Source: Halichondria panicea (lineage: Eukaryota; Porifera; Demospongiae; Suberitida; Halichondriidae). Taken from it: a stretch of 64,000 nt of DNA. The stretch spans positions 306,001 to 370,000 of the forward strand of contig NC_087377.1 of the NCBI RefSeq assembly GCF_963675165.1, in the 5' to 3' direction. Numbering within the stretch: the first letter of the stretch is position 1; each line of letters starts with the position of its first letter. Below the pieces are notes generated by a model. It was not told where the DNA came from and ran no database searches. It saw only the letters and a program-made list of their open reading frames with translations. Shown here one piece after another: positions 48,020 to 59,700 of the stretch. The position numbers and the translations under genes were made by a program.

Positions 48020-49795
48020 TCAATATATACACAACCATCAACCTACACAGAGAACATGAGAGACTTGCCACACAACATAGCTAGCTACTCATCGATCTGT
48101 GTGTATGCTGTTACAGTGGCTCCTCCACACACACAATCAACCTACACAGAGAGCATGAGAGACACTGTACACAATGGAACTACTTATCTTTTGCTGTGAA
48201 GAGACATCGACCTACACACCATAGAAGCCAGCCATACTTATCTTTGATGTCCATAGCTGCACACAAAACAATCAAGAGACACTATAAATGATAGTAGTGG
48301 GCGTTGAGATCTGAGCCCCTCCCCCACATCTCCAGTCAAGCCCCCCCCTTCAGTACCTGCAATACATTATACAGTGATGAGGTTAGTAATCCTCCCTGGG
48401 TCCCAGAGCAGCATGGCTTGTCTGTACCTGGGGGAGAGAGGAGACAAAAGCAGTGAGAGAATGGAACACTAGTACAGTAGCTAGTAGGAGGAGCTATGTG
48501 TGTGTGCATTGTGGCTGCAAGAGAACAAGCAAATGCATGGTTACATTGAGAGCAGCAGTTCAAACAAAACCATCCACTCCACACAATACAATACCAGCCA
48601 ATCACCACCACAGCTGACAACCATCAGCCTAGTATTATCAATACACACACAATACATAATTATAACACCAGACAACAAAATTACACCCATAGCTGTTTGT
48701 GCTGTGCAGAGAAGAGATGAGAAATTCCCACAACAACAAATCAATTCAACAGCGAAGACCACCAATTAATTCAGATCATTATTATCATCATAATACCAGA
48801 CCAGGAATGAATGCACTCCTGACCAGACAAATCATTATAATCAAATCACACATCATCACCAAACCAGACTGTGCAACAAAATTTCCCAACCCCACAACAA
48901 CCAATCAAATCAACCACAGGAGGACCACCACCAGTAGTCCAGTAGTTTCCTTGCCCAAGGGACTAATACAATAATGGCATAATAAACTAAAGGGACCCTG
49001 TGACTGTGAGTACCATATAACTGAGCACAGAGGTAATCAACCAGAATGGTTCAACAACAGTAGAATCACAGAGACAACACCTCCTTGCTCTTGAAGCCCT
49101 TCTCGACTCCAGTTGTAACAAGCCTGGCACGCAAGGCTTGCACAAGTGCTCAAGACTACTCTTCACTAATCCAGTCAAAGGCTACAGTTCCCTTGGCACA
49201 CCTAGGGTTTAGTTAAAGCCTGAACTTACCAATTCCATGTGCAGTAGGCACAGAGTTAAGATCCTAAAAAAGCCGTCATAACAGATTAGCATAAGCCAAG
49301 AAGCAGCAGTTGTCTAACTATATTATAGCTAGCTATTCTAATGATCCTAGCTAACTAACTATTGGAACTGATAACGAGATCTTAACACTCCCAATTATGG
49401 CATGATCATGTGCTGCTTTCCTTTTAGGCAGGTACTAACAGCAGATTGCTCCCTCAATAGCCATGAGTAATCCATCATTGCAACCCAAAGGCTGGTTCGA
49501 CAACGGTTTCAAGAACAAGAAGATGCTTTCCTGCGACCCGGCTGTTGAAGAACCTTCCACACACATTCTGATTGATTACTTGAGTGCTACAGACACCATC
49601 CCTCCCCCCCAACCACCAAAGGGTTCAAGGCCGTGCAGGTAATAGGCTCTTAGCCATGCGTAGTAAAAACAGTATACAAAAAGCGTTGTCGACACGAGTT
49701 TAGCCATGCATACATGCATTTAACGTGCGCTTTGCTGGCAAGTATGTATCTATTAAGCTGCATGACCTACACACCTCACAGTCAAGAAGGGGCCT
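48020..49795. repeat. Dispersed repeat A, copy 4 (longest uninterrupted)
   Basis: This copy runs from the ACCTACACAGAGA block through the sequence equivalent to 1-1320 and ends at AAGAAGGGGCC, where a foldback element starts. It serves as the reference that shows copy 3 is split. Confidence 0.88.
49463..49638 (+). CDS. Short conserved exon of unknown function in repeat A (copy 4)
   Basis: MSNPSLQPKGWFDNGF start, ILIDYLSATDT, proline run, and a phase-2 CAG/GTAATA donor. The frame is kept relative to 33967-34148 despite a 6-bp length difference. No known domain. Confidence 0.45.
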
Positions 49796-49796
49796 T

Positions 49797-50307
49797 TTAC
49801 TCATGATCAATCATGACAGCAATTTTAAAAGAGTTTTTTCCCATGAACTATATAATTATATATAATTATGTTAAGCTGTACAACCTTTAATTAATTTTCT
49901 GAATACTTATGTCGTATATCTTCCCACAAGAAAAGTACTGAAAATTAGTTTAAAATTTAATCAAAGCTGCGTGTTTAGTAAATTTGAAGTGTACTATACT
50001 CTGTTCAGTGCTGCTCCTGCTGCACCATATTCAGAGGATTATTAAAAGTGATGGGCAGTTTAACTTTTAACTCTTGACAGCAACTTTAAAAAAGGTCATT
50101 CCATGGTGATTCATGAGTAAAAAGGTCTAGTACATCTGTTTACTTGTACATGTATAGACTCATGAATCATCATGGGAAACTACTTTTCAGTACTTTTCTT
50201 GTGGGAAGGTATACACCATATTCATTAAAGGTTGTACAGCTCAACATACAGTTCATCAGTGGGTAAAAACTCTTTTAAAGTTGCTGTCATGATTGATGGA
50301 GTAAAAG
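49797..50307. mobile_element. About 510-bp foldback element
   Basis: TCAATCATGACAGCAA, AAAAGAGTTTTT, GCTGTACAACCTTTAAT and TTCCCACAAGAAAAGTACTG occur on the left and, as complements in reverse order, on the right. Between the arms lies a smaller inverted piece (GATTCATGAGT). It replaces the segment equivalent to about 1325-1990 of copy 1. Confidence 0.85.
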
Positions 50308-50858
50308 GTCTATACTTAGACTATAGTGTGAAAAGCCCACAAAACCACAACACACTTAAGAGCCACCTCCTATACTGCCTATCTGAGTATGACAACTGTT
50401 TTGCAAACCACTGTACATTGCAAAATCTGTCCCAGTGAATACTCATACGCATGCGCAGTGTGCCCCTCCAACAGCATAGACTAGCCCCTCCCCTTTTATC
50501 CATTATCGTGCAGAAGCTTGAGGACCTTTTCAGCTAGCCTAGATTCCAGGCCGAGTTTTCGCTTTTATAACGGTGGCGAACAACTAACCAAAAGCAAAAA
50601 CTCGGCCTGGGATCGAGGCTAGCTATCATGCATGCTGCCATTAATGTACAAAATCAACCTGAATAACTACTTAGAAACTGCCATGACAATTGTATATGCT
50701 TTTATATAATTATAACGCTGATGGACTGCATTATTATTATTATGCACAAATCTTAGCAAGAGTGGGAACCAGCAAAACAAAGCATAAAAATTAATTAGCT
50801 GTTTCTGATCAATAAAAGATGTACGAGTCACTATCATGATATGGAGTCAGTGGAGCTG

Positions 50859-52963
50859 TTACTGTGAAGCTAGCTTGGTTAGTTTAGACTCCATCTGTTG
50901 GGCAATGTCTCCACGACTAATGACACGAGACTTGAGTGCATGGATGAGTGCTCCTAGTGTGGGGGCGGGGGTGGATCCTGTCAACCATTGCTCCAGTAGA
51001 TTAGTGAAACACACACCAGACTCGTTCTGATAGTCTCTCTTGATGGCCTGTGTGAGTGTGTGTGTGTGTGTGGGTGGGTGTGTGGGTGGGTGTGTGGGTG
51101 TGTGTGTGTGTGTGTGGGTGTACATGTGAAGTACTAATTTCACTACTACAGCTATAGAGTCACTGACACCACAGGCACACAGAGGATTATAGGAATGAGG
51201 ATAATTATTGCTATAGGCTAATAATAATAAATGGGTTTGCACATGCAGGCCAATTATGACAATGAGTGCAGTAGTGCTTGCTGGCACATTCCTTAACTGA
51301 TGATGCCTGACTGTATGAGCACAGGGCTATTAGTACACAGTCATCTACTGCTATACAGTGTTCAGTACACACACAGTAGAGCACTCACATCTAGTGTCCC
51401 CTCATTGACACCCAACTGCTCTCCCAGAGGATGCCATGTCCCCCTCACCTCCCAGGCAGCTGTCCTCACTACCCTCAAATGATGATCCACACTCAGTCCC
51501 TCTGGAAGGAACACACAATCATGACAACAACATAACACTGTCATTATTCCTAAGCAATGCCTACTAACTAAAACACACATTACTGAAGGACACTCTGTAT
51601 TGTACTGATAAGATCAGCTACATCATTATTCACTGCTGTTAATTAAATCAAGATTAATGTGCTTACCACAGTCAGTGAGAGGACAAATAACAGGAGAGAT
51701 GTCGCTGGTAGCTTTTGTCTGTAAAGAGAAATCAAATATTAGTTACTTGTGTTTATATATATAATGTATAATTATAGAACATGTTCTGTAAAGACTTGTA
51801 ATATAGTTGCCAACCTTAATGGTTGCTGCAATGTCCCCACGAGCAATGGCGGGAGACTCTAGTGCTCTAACAAGGGCAGACCAGGAGGGGGGAGGAGAGG
51901 AGTGCTTCACCCAGTGTGTCAGCATGGCCTCAAAGCACGGCTCAACCCAGCGATAGTCCTTCTCAAGACTCTGTACACACAGTGAAACACAGTATTAAAT
52001 ACTTAGTAAGAGCTCAATATTACGTTGCTATAGTAACCTGTTAAATAGGTTGGTACTTCATACAAGACCACACCAAATATGCAGAGTCAGCATTGCTAGA
52101 GATACCTCATTCTAAGAATGCTTACAATTGAAACGCTCACTATTCAACCATTAAATAACAGTAGCAGTCAATTAAATAGTGCACACACATAATTAGAATG
52201 AAGGGACTACACTGGGAGAATATACTCAAGGTGGCCGGTGGAGGTAGTCATTGTTAAGGTCTCACCTTCCTAGTTGCATAGTCAATGTCCAGTTCTATAG
52301 CCAGGCTGTACCAGTCAGAGCGTATCTCTTTGATCACTTCCTTTACATCTGCAAACAGCTCATCAGTTTCAGAGCTGGAGGCGTCCTCTGTAACAATTCA
52401 AATATAGTCACACATTGTACAGTACACACGTAACAATGTACACACAATCTGCACACATGCTCTGACATTATTCTCACCAACACTCTCTTTGAGGCAGTGG
52501 TACACGGTGAAGAAAGGCTTCTGGTTCTTGGAGATCTCACAACTGATAAAGCCCTTGAAGTGACCATTTGATGAGGCCTTGAATTCCAATTTGTGTTCAA
52601 CCTCATCAATTTCAGGGCTTCTCTTGCTCCACTCGAAGGTGAGGTTCTTGTCCATCAACTCTTGCTTAGAGGCAAAGGGCAGAGCCTTAATGACCTCATC
52701 TGAAGAAAGGTCAACTGATATAAAGACCAGGTCCTAAATGAACAGTTTGTGTACAGTCAAAATATTGCTCCCCTAATGTGTATGTATGATATAAAGAGAT
52801 TCCACTGTACTGACCTTGAGGTCACGATGTATGGGGGGTTTTGTCCGATGGTGTAGCCTAGCAACGACCTTAGCAACATCAGAGAAGATATGCAACACTT
52901 CACGTTGTCTCAGTTGAGTGCCCGCTGATAATCGCTGATTCAGCAAATCTATCACCGAAGTAC
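50859..52963 (-). CDS. Kinase-exon/Ig-like/Death/Death gene (5' end not found)
   Basis: Seven exons, all phases matching: 52963-52815, 52733-52478, 52387-52266, 51970-51815, 51718-51667, 51501-51389 and 51047-50859 (stop TAA); 344 residues. Exon 1 is a NAK-type kinase piece (VIDLLNQRLSAG, HIFSDVAKVVARLHH, ending exactly at HRDLK). Exon 2 is Ig-like (NLTFEWSKRSP...GFISCEI). The remaining exons form two Death domains (RSDWYSLAIEL...ALVRALES; WEVRGTWHPLG...LLEQWLTG). Exons 3-7 and their introns are near-identical to the Roc gene at 2439-7147; the Ig exon is near-identical only in its second half. The kinase lacks the residues after HRDLK, including DFG, so if spliced as read it is not catalytic. 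It may be an alternative terminal path or a chimeric gene. Confidence 0.75.
51049..51118. repeat. GT microsatellite
   Basis: (GT)n with GGG interruptions next to the acceptor of the last Death exon. The equivalent in the other copy is at 2628-2690. Confidence 0.93.
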
Positions 52964-53014
52964 CTATTTATACAGGAAGAAAACTTCAGTAATATTATTA
53001 GCTACAATAAGTGT

Positions 53015-53309
53015 TAGGCCATGCAAAGTCAATTTGTAGTTTCTCAGGCCCTCGCGCTTGGAAATTGGCAGCTTTATAAAAAAAAAACTTAAATATCACG
53101 TGACCTCAAATTAAAGGCACTAGATAAATTTGTATGGTTTTTGGTCATGAATATAATTATGACTAAAATTAATTAGTAAAAATTATGCACTTCCGCTTAT
53201 TGAGGAAGTTAGGGGCCAGTTTTCAATTAAAATGCTATAAATATCATTATTACTTGCTATTTTAGGAATAATACCCTGAGAAACTACAAATTGACTTTGC
53301 TTGGCCTTA
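53015..53309. mobile_element. About 295-bp inverted-repeat element
   Basis: Left AAAGTCAATTTGTAGTTTCT and right AGAAACTACAAATTGACTTT are exact complements within about 35-bp termini starting TTAGGCC / GGCCTTAG. The interior is AT-rich. It lies just upstream of the kinase exon at 52963. Confidence 0.85.
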
Positions 53310-53923
53310 GTGATTCTCACTACTAGATGACAGAATGTCAACACTTGATTAGAGGGAGTGGGAATCACTACTAAGCTGATTGAAACATGTCAACAATCTG
53401 AAAGGATTTAATATTCCTAAGCGAACCTACTCACCCTAGCATTGTCCAGCTCCCTCTGCAGACTAGCCACCATATCCACTAATACTGGACTGCGTGCTCC
53501 TCCAGCTCATGCCTGCAGACACTCACTCTAGCATCTAGCTCTAGCTCTGATCATGAGGAGGCCATGTGGTTAACAAGAAGCTGCAACTGAAGTGATCTGT
53601 ACCCAACAACAATGGTAAAAGGTCACTAAACTAGAAAACTGGAAATGAAATTCTGATAATAAAAATAGAATTAAGGTGGTATAATCAAACACAGAACACA
53701 GAGCATTATAATAGTCAGTACTTATAGTCAACACAGAGTTAGTTCTTTACTTGACATTCTTGCATGCTTCTTTACTTTACATCTTTATTCGTCCCTTTCA
53801 AGCAACTCCAGTATCTGTATGAAAGCATGAGCACAGCACAATCAACCAAAGCTATAGAGAACAAAACATCAGACAAGACTACAATCAGATTACAAACACA
53901 CGTACCTTGTCAGGTTCTCATGA
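53310..53923. other. Spacer between Death-domain genes
   Basis: One minus-strand exon-like piece (about 53490-53440; VDMVASLQRELDNAR before GTGAGT) could be a short coiled coil, perhaps part of the gene at 50859-52963. An upstream frame is blocked by a TAG. Otherwise nothing is recognised. Confidence 0.35.
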
Positions 53924-56124
53924 TCAATTGGTGGCACTATGAGCAACTGCAGTTGCTGTCCTCACATACTTGTCTTCAATTTCCTCGGCTACATCGTTAC
54001 ACTCAACAGTAGGCCTCCTTAGACATTCACATATGTAAGCCCATGTCATGGGTGGTTCAGTGACTTGAAGACGCTTGCCCACCATCTTCATTAGGCGGCG
54101 TTGGTTATGGCGGTATGCATCTTCAATGTCTTCCAAGTCAGTAATCTTCATTCCAAGAGCCAGTCCCAAGTTGAACCAATCATTGCTGGCATTGTTCAGA
54201 CTATCACAAATTATCAGAACATCATCTCCAGTCAGAACAATGGACGACCGTTGGTTTCTGCTAGTATGCTCCTCTTGTGATGATCCTATAAACACAAGGA
54301 AATGGATTTAAAACAAGATTGATTAACTTGTCCAACACGTACAACCTCATTCTCACATTCCCTAACATCACACAATTGATCTGATGACATTGACACAATG
54401 AACAAATCTCTACCATGGAATGCTGCTCAGCCTGATCGTAATCATTATAGACAAATGGGAATTATTGGATACTAAATTTAAGCCAACACCAGATGTAGTT
54501 TCAACACATGTACATGTACTACATTCCATACTCTAGTTCACTGATCTGTACGTGATGACATCTCATACCTTGTACAGTGACATCCTTCTTTGGACGCTTT
54601 AACAGAGTTTCACCTTCTTCATCTGATCCCAACAATCTTTTGCGGTGTCCTGGGATTAGAGGATCTGTACACGTATGCAGTAGGAAGTGTCAGCAATACG
54701 TATACGTGATGTAACGGCATTAAAGAATGAAATGGCAGGTTTCTAATTACGAGTCCTCTGCATGATCCTCTCACCAGTGATGTGGGGTGGTCGGAACGAG
54801 TCCTCTGTATGGGGTCCGGGAACATACAAATCGTTTCTTTGTCTCTTTCTCTTCCCTGATAGCTGACCTAGTTTTTGGAACAATTTTTAGCTTTAGTGAA
54901 CTTCACACAATCACACTTACCATCGTATTTCTCCTCAATTGTATTTGCTAGAACGTCTTGTCTGACAGTGCCACTTCTGAGGCCATTGCAAATGTCACTC
55001 CATGTACGAGAAGGTGAAGATTTCAGCCACTGGGTCAGCATTCTAATCAAACCATCTCTATTGTGATTTGTGTGACACTTGATATTCTCAAGCGAGGCAA
55101 CTGGGATCCCTAAAGCGAGGCCCAACTCAAACCAAACATTAATGGCCTCCATTAATTGAGAAACAACTTCTTGCAAGTCTTTAGTGTATAATTGATTTTC
55201 ATCTTCTTGATCATCATGTACAGCAATGCCTGCAGTGAGAATAGTCCTTTAACTAAAGATGGGAATGACCAATAGAGATAACAGATAAACCTATATGTGA
55301 CAGGGCCTAGGAAAACACCCCTTAACGCGGGCGTACCCGAGTTTATTTTTATTGTTGAATCGGATTCATACCATGATCATTATTCATTTGCTGGTTTTCT
55401 CTGGCCACTACAGCTTTGTACACTGCACACAGAACGTGGAACGTACTAGCAACCTGTGGGAAGTGTGAGGGTGTGTGTGGGTGTGGAGTGTGTGCATGTG
55501 TGGGTGGAGTGGATGGGTGAGGGGTGTGTAATAAGTGTTCAAGTACATGTACAGGGATGTTCTCTCACACTGGTCGGTGGTGGTGGTTGGTACAAACCAC
55601 CTCTGGACGTAAATAACCATCTAGAGTCGCACGTTAGTCTAATTTGTCAGGAAATTGAATATTAAAAATAGCCAGAACTTGGGAACATTTTAGGCAGATA
55701 CATGTACCTGCATGTTGTGCATGACATATAATTACATCTTCCAATGCTGCAGCTAATAATTATAGCCTATGATAGCTTACTTGTTGTAGTATACCCAGGG
55801 CCAGTCCAGAGTGTACATTGGTAGACTGTCACTCATGTACAGCATGAGACGCTTCATGTTCCTGCAACCAACCTAGGGGAGAGGGCCGGGGGAAATTGCT
55901 GACATTATAAATTAAAGAATCTAAACACACCATTTGATAGGTCTTTCAAAGAGCTACAAAATGCAGAATTGTAATTGTCATCTCAAGTTATTGCCAATCA
56001 AAGATAGCTTCTGAAATATACTCGTTTAATTATTTCATTAAATCACCTTTCCCCTGAGCTCAATGTCTGGTTCTAGACTGAGTGTTAGTAGTCGCTGGTC
56101 AATATGCTGTTCAGCGCTGGATAC
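53924..56124 (-). CDS. Protein with two Death domains and a basic linker (5' end uncertain)
   Basis: Exons 56124-56047, 55825-55781, 55453-55372, 55229-54921, 54855-54775, 54664-54569 and 54285-53924 (stop TGA) join in frame: 350 residues. After a helical lead (LALGILQQ|VASTFHVLCAVYKAV) comes Death domain 1 (INVWFELGLALGIPVASLE...MLTQWLK...TWSDICNGLR). Two linker exons rich in basic clusters follow (GKRKRQRND; GHRKRLLGSDEEGE), then Death domain 2 (NDWFNLGLALGMKITDLE...TWAYICECLRRPTVE). The KRKR and RKR clusters could be nuclear signals. Linker 2 and Death 2 have close counterparts in the last two exons of the gene at 56756-62080, about 630 bp upstream. It is presumably a Death-fold adaptor. 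An exon-like piece at about 56400-56220 (DDPYPLANGSILKVY) does not join in phase. Confidence 0.75.
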
Positions 56125-56755
56125 CTGACCACCGATAACTGTACGAGGAAAATAAATAAGACATTATTTTATTGAGATGATTGATACTAGGTGCAGAATA
56201 TAATGGCTGGTAGATCCACACACCTTTCTGTACAGGATGCTGTACTTGTGGTAGCTTTTTATGACAGGAGAGACTTGTAAAATTGTGTTGTTGAGGTAGA
56301 GGGTTAGTAATAGCAGCGCCGTGCTTGTGAGTAGCGCTAATGCAAGTATATACTTTCAGTATTGATCCATTGGCTAGTGGGTAAGGATCATCAAACAAAC
56401 ACCTCATTTATAAATACTTCTATAAGAAGCTGCAACTGAAGTGATTCCTTACCAAGAACAATGGAAGCCAGCTTGAACTCAAAATAATTCATGTCACATT
56501 ATTTTATAATTAAAGGGTATATTATAGACGACATTGTCAGTATAATAATACAGAGTCATGATCAGTTTTTCAGAGTCAGTTCTTTACTTGCAATGTTTTT
56601 TCGTCCCCTTAATTCAAGTGAATTCCATACCTGTATGAAAACATGAGTACAGCACAAATTAAGCTATGCAATAAAACATTATTGGATCAGTAATTACTTA
56701 TATAATAGATCATAATAATACATTAGTACAAACGTACCTTGTCAGGTTCTCATGA

Positions 56756-59700
56756 TCAATTGGTGGCACTATGAGCAACTGCAGTTGCTGTCCTCACATA
56801 CTTGTCTTCAATTTCCTCGGCTACATCGTTACGCTCAACAGTAGGCCTCCTTAGACATTCACATATGTAAGGCCATGTCATCGGATGTTCTGGATCAGTG
56901 ACTTCAAGACGCTTGGCTACCACCTTCATTAGGCGGCGATCGTTATGACGGTAATCATCTTCAATGTTTTCCAAAACGTTAATCTTCACTCCGAAAGCCA
57001 ATCCTAAATCAAACCAATCTTTGCTTGCATTCTTGAGACTCTCGCGAATTGCTTGAATATCATCTCCAGTCAAAACAATCGGCTGGTGTGTACTTCCTCC
57101 ATTGCTAGTATCCTTCTCTGATGATGATCCTGCATGTACACACATGTAAAGATAATAACTCAAGAAAGCAATTGCAAATAATTATTGTTGTGGTTAGTTA
57201 AGTCCCTTAATTGTCTATTGCATGGGCAGGGTGTCATACAGGATTTTGAAGTAGATGGGGGAAATGAGAAAAGTACCAGAACATGTTGCTTAAAAAAAAG
57301 GTCAACTGTTATTTCAATACCCATGCAGCTATGGACACTCAGTCATAATTGAAGGGGGATTGGAGCTAGGGGGGATATCCCCCTGTATGACACCCTGATG
57401 GGCACAGCGTAAATTATAAAATTATAATTATACCATTAAACTGTCTACACACACAATTAAAATCAGTATACAAACACATGTTTTACTGAATGTTATTTGA
57501 ACTGCAGATAACTATACCTTGTACAGTGACATCATTTGGACGCTTCGACAGAGATTCAACTTCTACATCTGATGGCAATGACCTTTTGCGCTGTCCTGAG
57601 GCTAGAGGATCTGTACGTACTGTGTAGGAACAGATACAGCTAGACACACTAATATTAATGGGGAATGCCGGGCCTGTAGGAATCAAGATCACGTATTTTC
57701 CAGACTGAAGGCTTTCGAATATAGCAATCCGATTATGATACATGGAATTACGATCTGATAGAACTTTGTTTATTGGAAGTAAGATAGATAGTGGGTAATA
57801 TTTGTGGGGTTAGGCATTCATTGACAAATCGAAAACGGTGATTTTTGTCTGTTATTGCCTGTACTGCATTGCATACGTTCTGTTTTCATAGGGAGCTTGC
57901 CCACGGAAATAACGAATATTTTACCCCTCGAAAATTACCCACTATACGGTAGTTAATGTAATGCACACACTTTAAATACACAAGTGGCCCCCTAGCTAAT
58001 GAATATAGTGTGTAATCAATGACAAAATTAGCCAGTGTAAATTTAGATAGGCTGTACCAAAATTGGACCCAAAATGCTGACAGTGCAGAAATGACCCTCA
58101 AAAAGTGCCCCTCAGAAAGTGACCCACAGATATTATGTTGCCTTTATTTACACACCATAAATGAAAAGCTACACACATAATTATGGTCAATGGAATTGGG
58201 CAGTTGTAAGAGTTTTGTTAGACCTAGGAAAAGCTTCACACTATTATACTTTTTATGGTAAAATTTAAATTTTTTGGGGCAGAGATCAAACTGAAAATGA
58301 CTTTCCAAATAAAAAGCTCACACTAAAATTAATGGTAGATGGAATTGGGCAATTGTAAGAATTATGTTGTCATTGTGGGGCAGAGGAAGTAAACACTGTG
58401 TACATTGGTTATGTAATACATGTAAGTAGAAGTTGTTATGATGGGATTGGGATTACGGACAGCAAAGAAAGTAGTTACTTGAGGTTAGATAACTGACTTG
58501 TGTCCTCTTTGTAGAGAGCTGTGTACAGAGTGAGGAGCACTTTCCCAGCAGCTGCATCCTTCACCTCACACTGGTAGTGACCAAAGTCCTCCTCTCTCAC
58601 ACTCGGGAAGCTCACAGTGTTGGGCTGATCATCAGTTGTCTTGATCTGACGTCTGGAGCCCTCTTTGCTCCAGTGGAAGGAGAAACCATCCTCAGCAAAC
58701 TTTAGCACCTCTAGTTCCGTCCTGCTTCCTAGACACACGTGCTGTACATGTATGTATGCATGGGCGAACCAACAATTAATTTAAGCAAATTTCTCCACAG
58801 AACACACATGATAATGCATAAACAGTACTAGTTTAGTGCTACTATTTTACTTGCACACGAGAGTAAGTACATGTACACATACACACAAATTATCAGCCAT
58901 TTAAATTATTTAAACGGTCTCTTTTCCCCAAATGCATATGCGCATATACATGTATCTTCTGAGGCTCAGTGACATAATTATTAGCCTGCTTAGACACTAG
59001 CCAACATGCAGGAGAATAACTCACCTTCCCCAACCACACTTGTTGTGCTTCACTGAGGGTGACGGGACTTCTACCACACAGGAAGTGGATCTGTCGGCCT
59101 TGAACAAGGGTGCAAAGGTTGTTGAGGCTCTTGCTTGCTGCGTGTTTGGGACAGGAGCATTGAAATGCAACACTGAGGATCAACTTTGGGAACAGAATCT
59201 TGAGAGAATACAGGATTGCTGACAGAGTGTGGGAGCAAAGATCGTGAAGATGAAAATTCATCTGTTCTGGATTGCGTTCAACACGTATCTCGTAGCTTCT
59301 GTCGTGAGAGAGTAGTGTCACTTTGTGTACGTAGTCAACATAAAAGGAGACGCAGTTTCGTTTCACGCCATCTTCCACCAATTCCCACGTCAATCCGAGA
59401 ATTCCGTGAGGGCCTTGGGAAACTAGTCGAGTGATGAGCCCACAGAAGACTCCTGTTGGTACGTAACCAAAGCTGAATGTGATGTGGAGTGGTTCTGGGT
59501 TGTTGGTGTCTGGTGGAGGTGGGTTGGTCAGCTCCTCTTGTGAAGCACAGTCCAAAATAGCCGGCATGAGGTACGTAATTCGAGTGACCTTTGGATCATT
59601 GGCATCTTGGTGGACAATTTCGGAGAGAAGGTTGAGATATTGCAGCAGTATGATGAGATGCTCGGCTGGGATAATCTCTCCTTCCTTGAGCATCTTTGTA

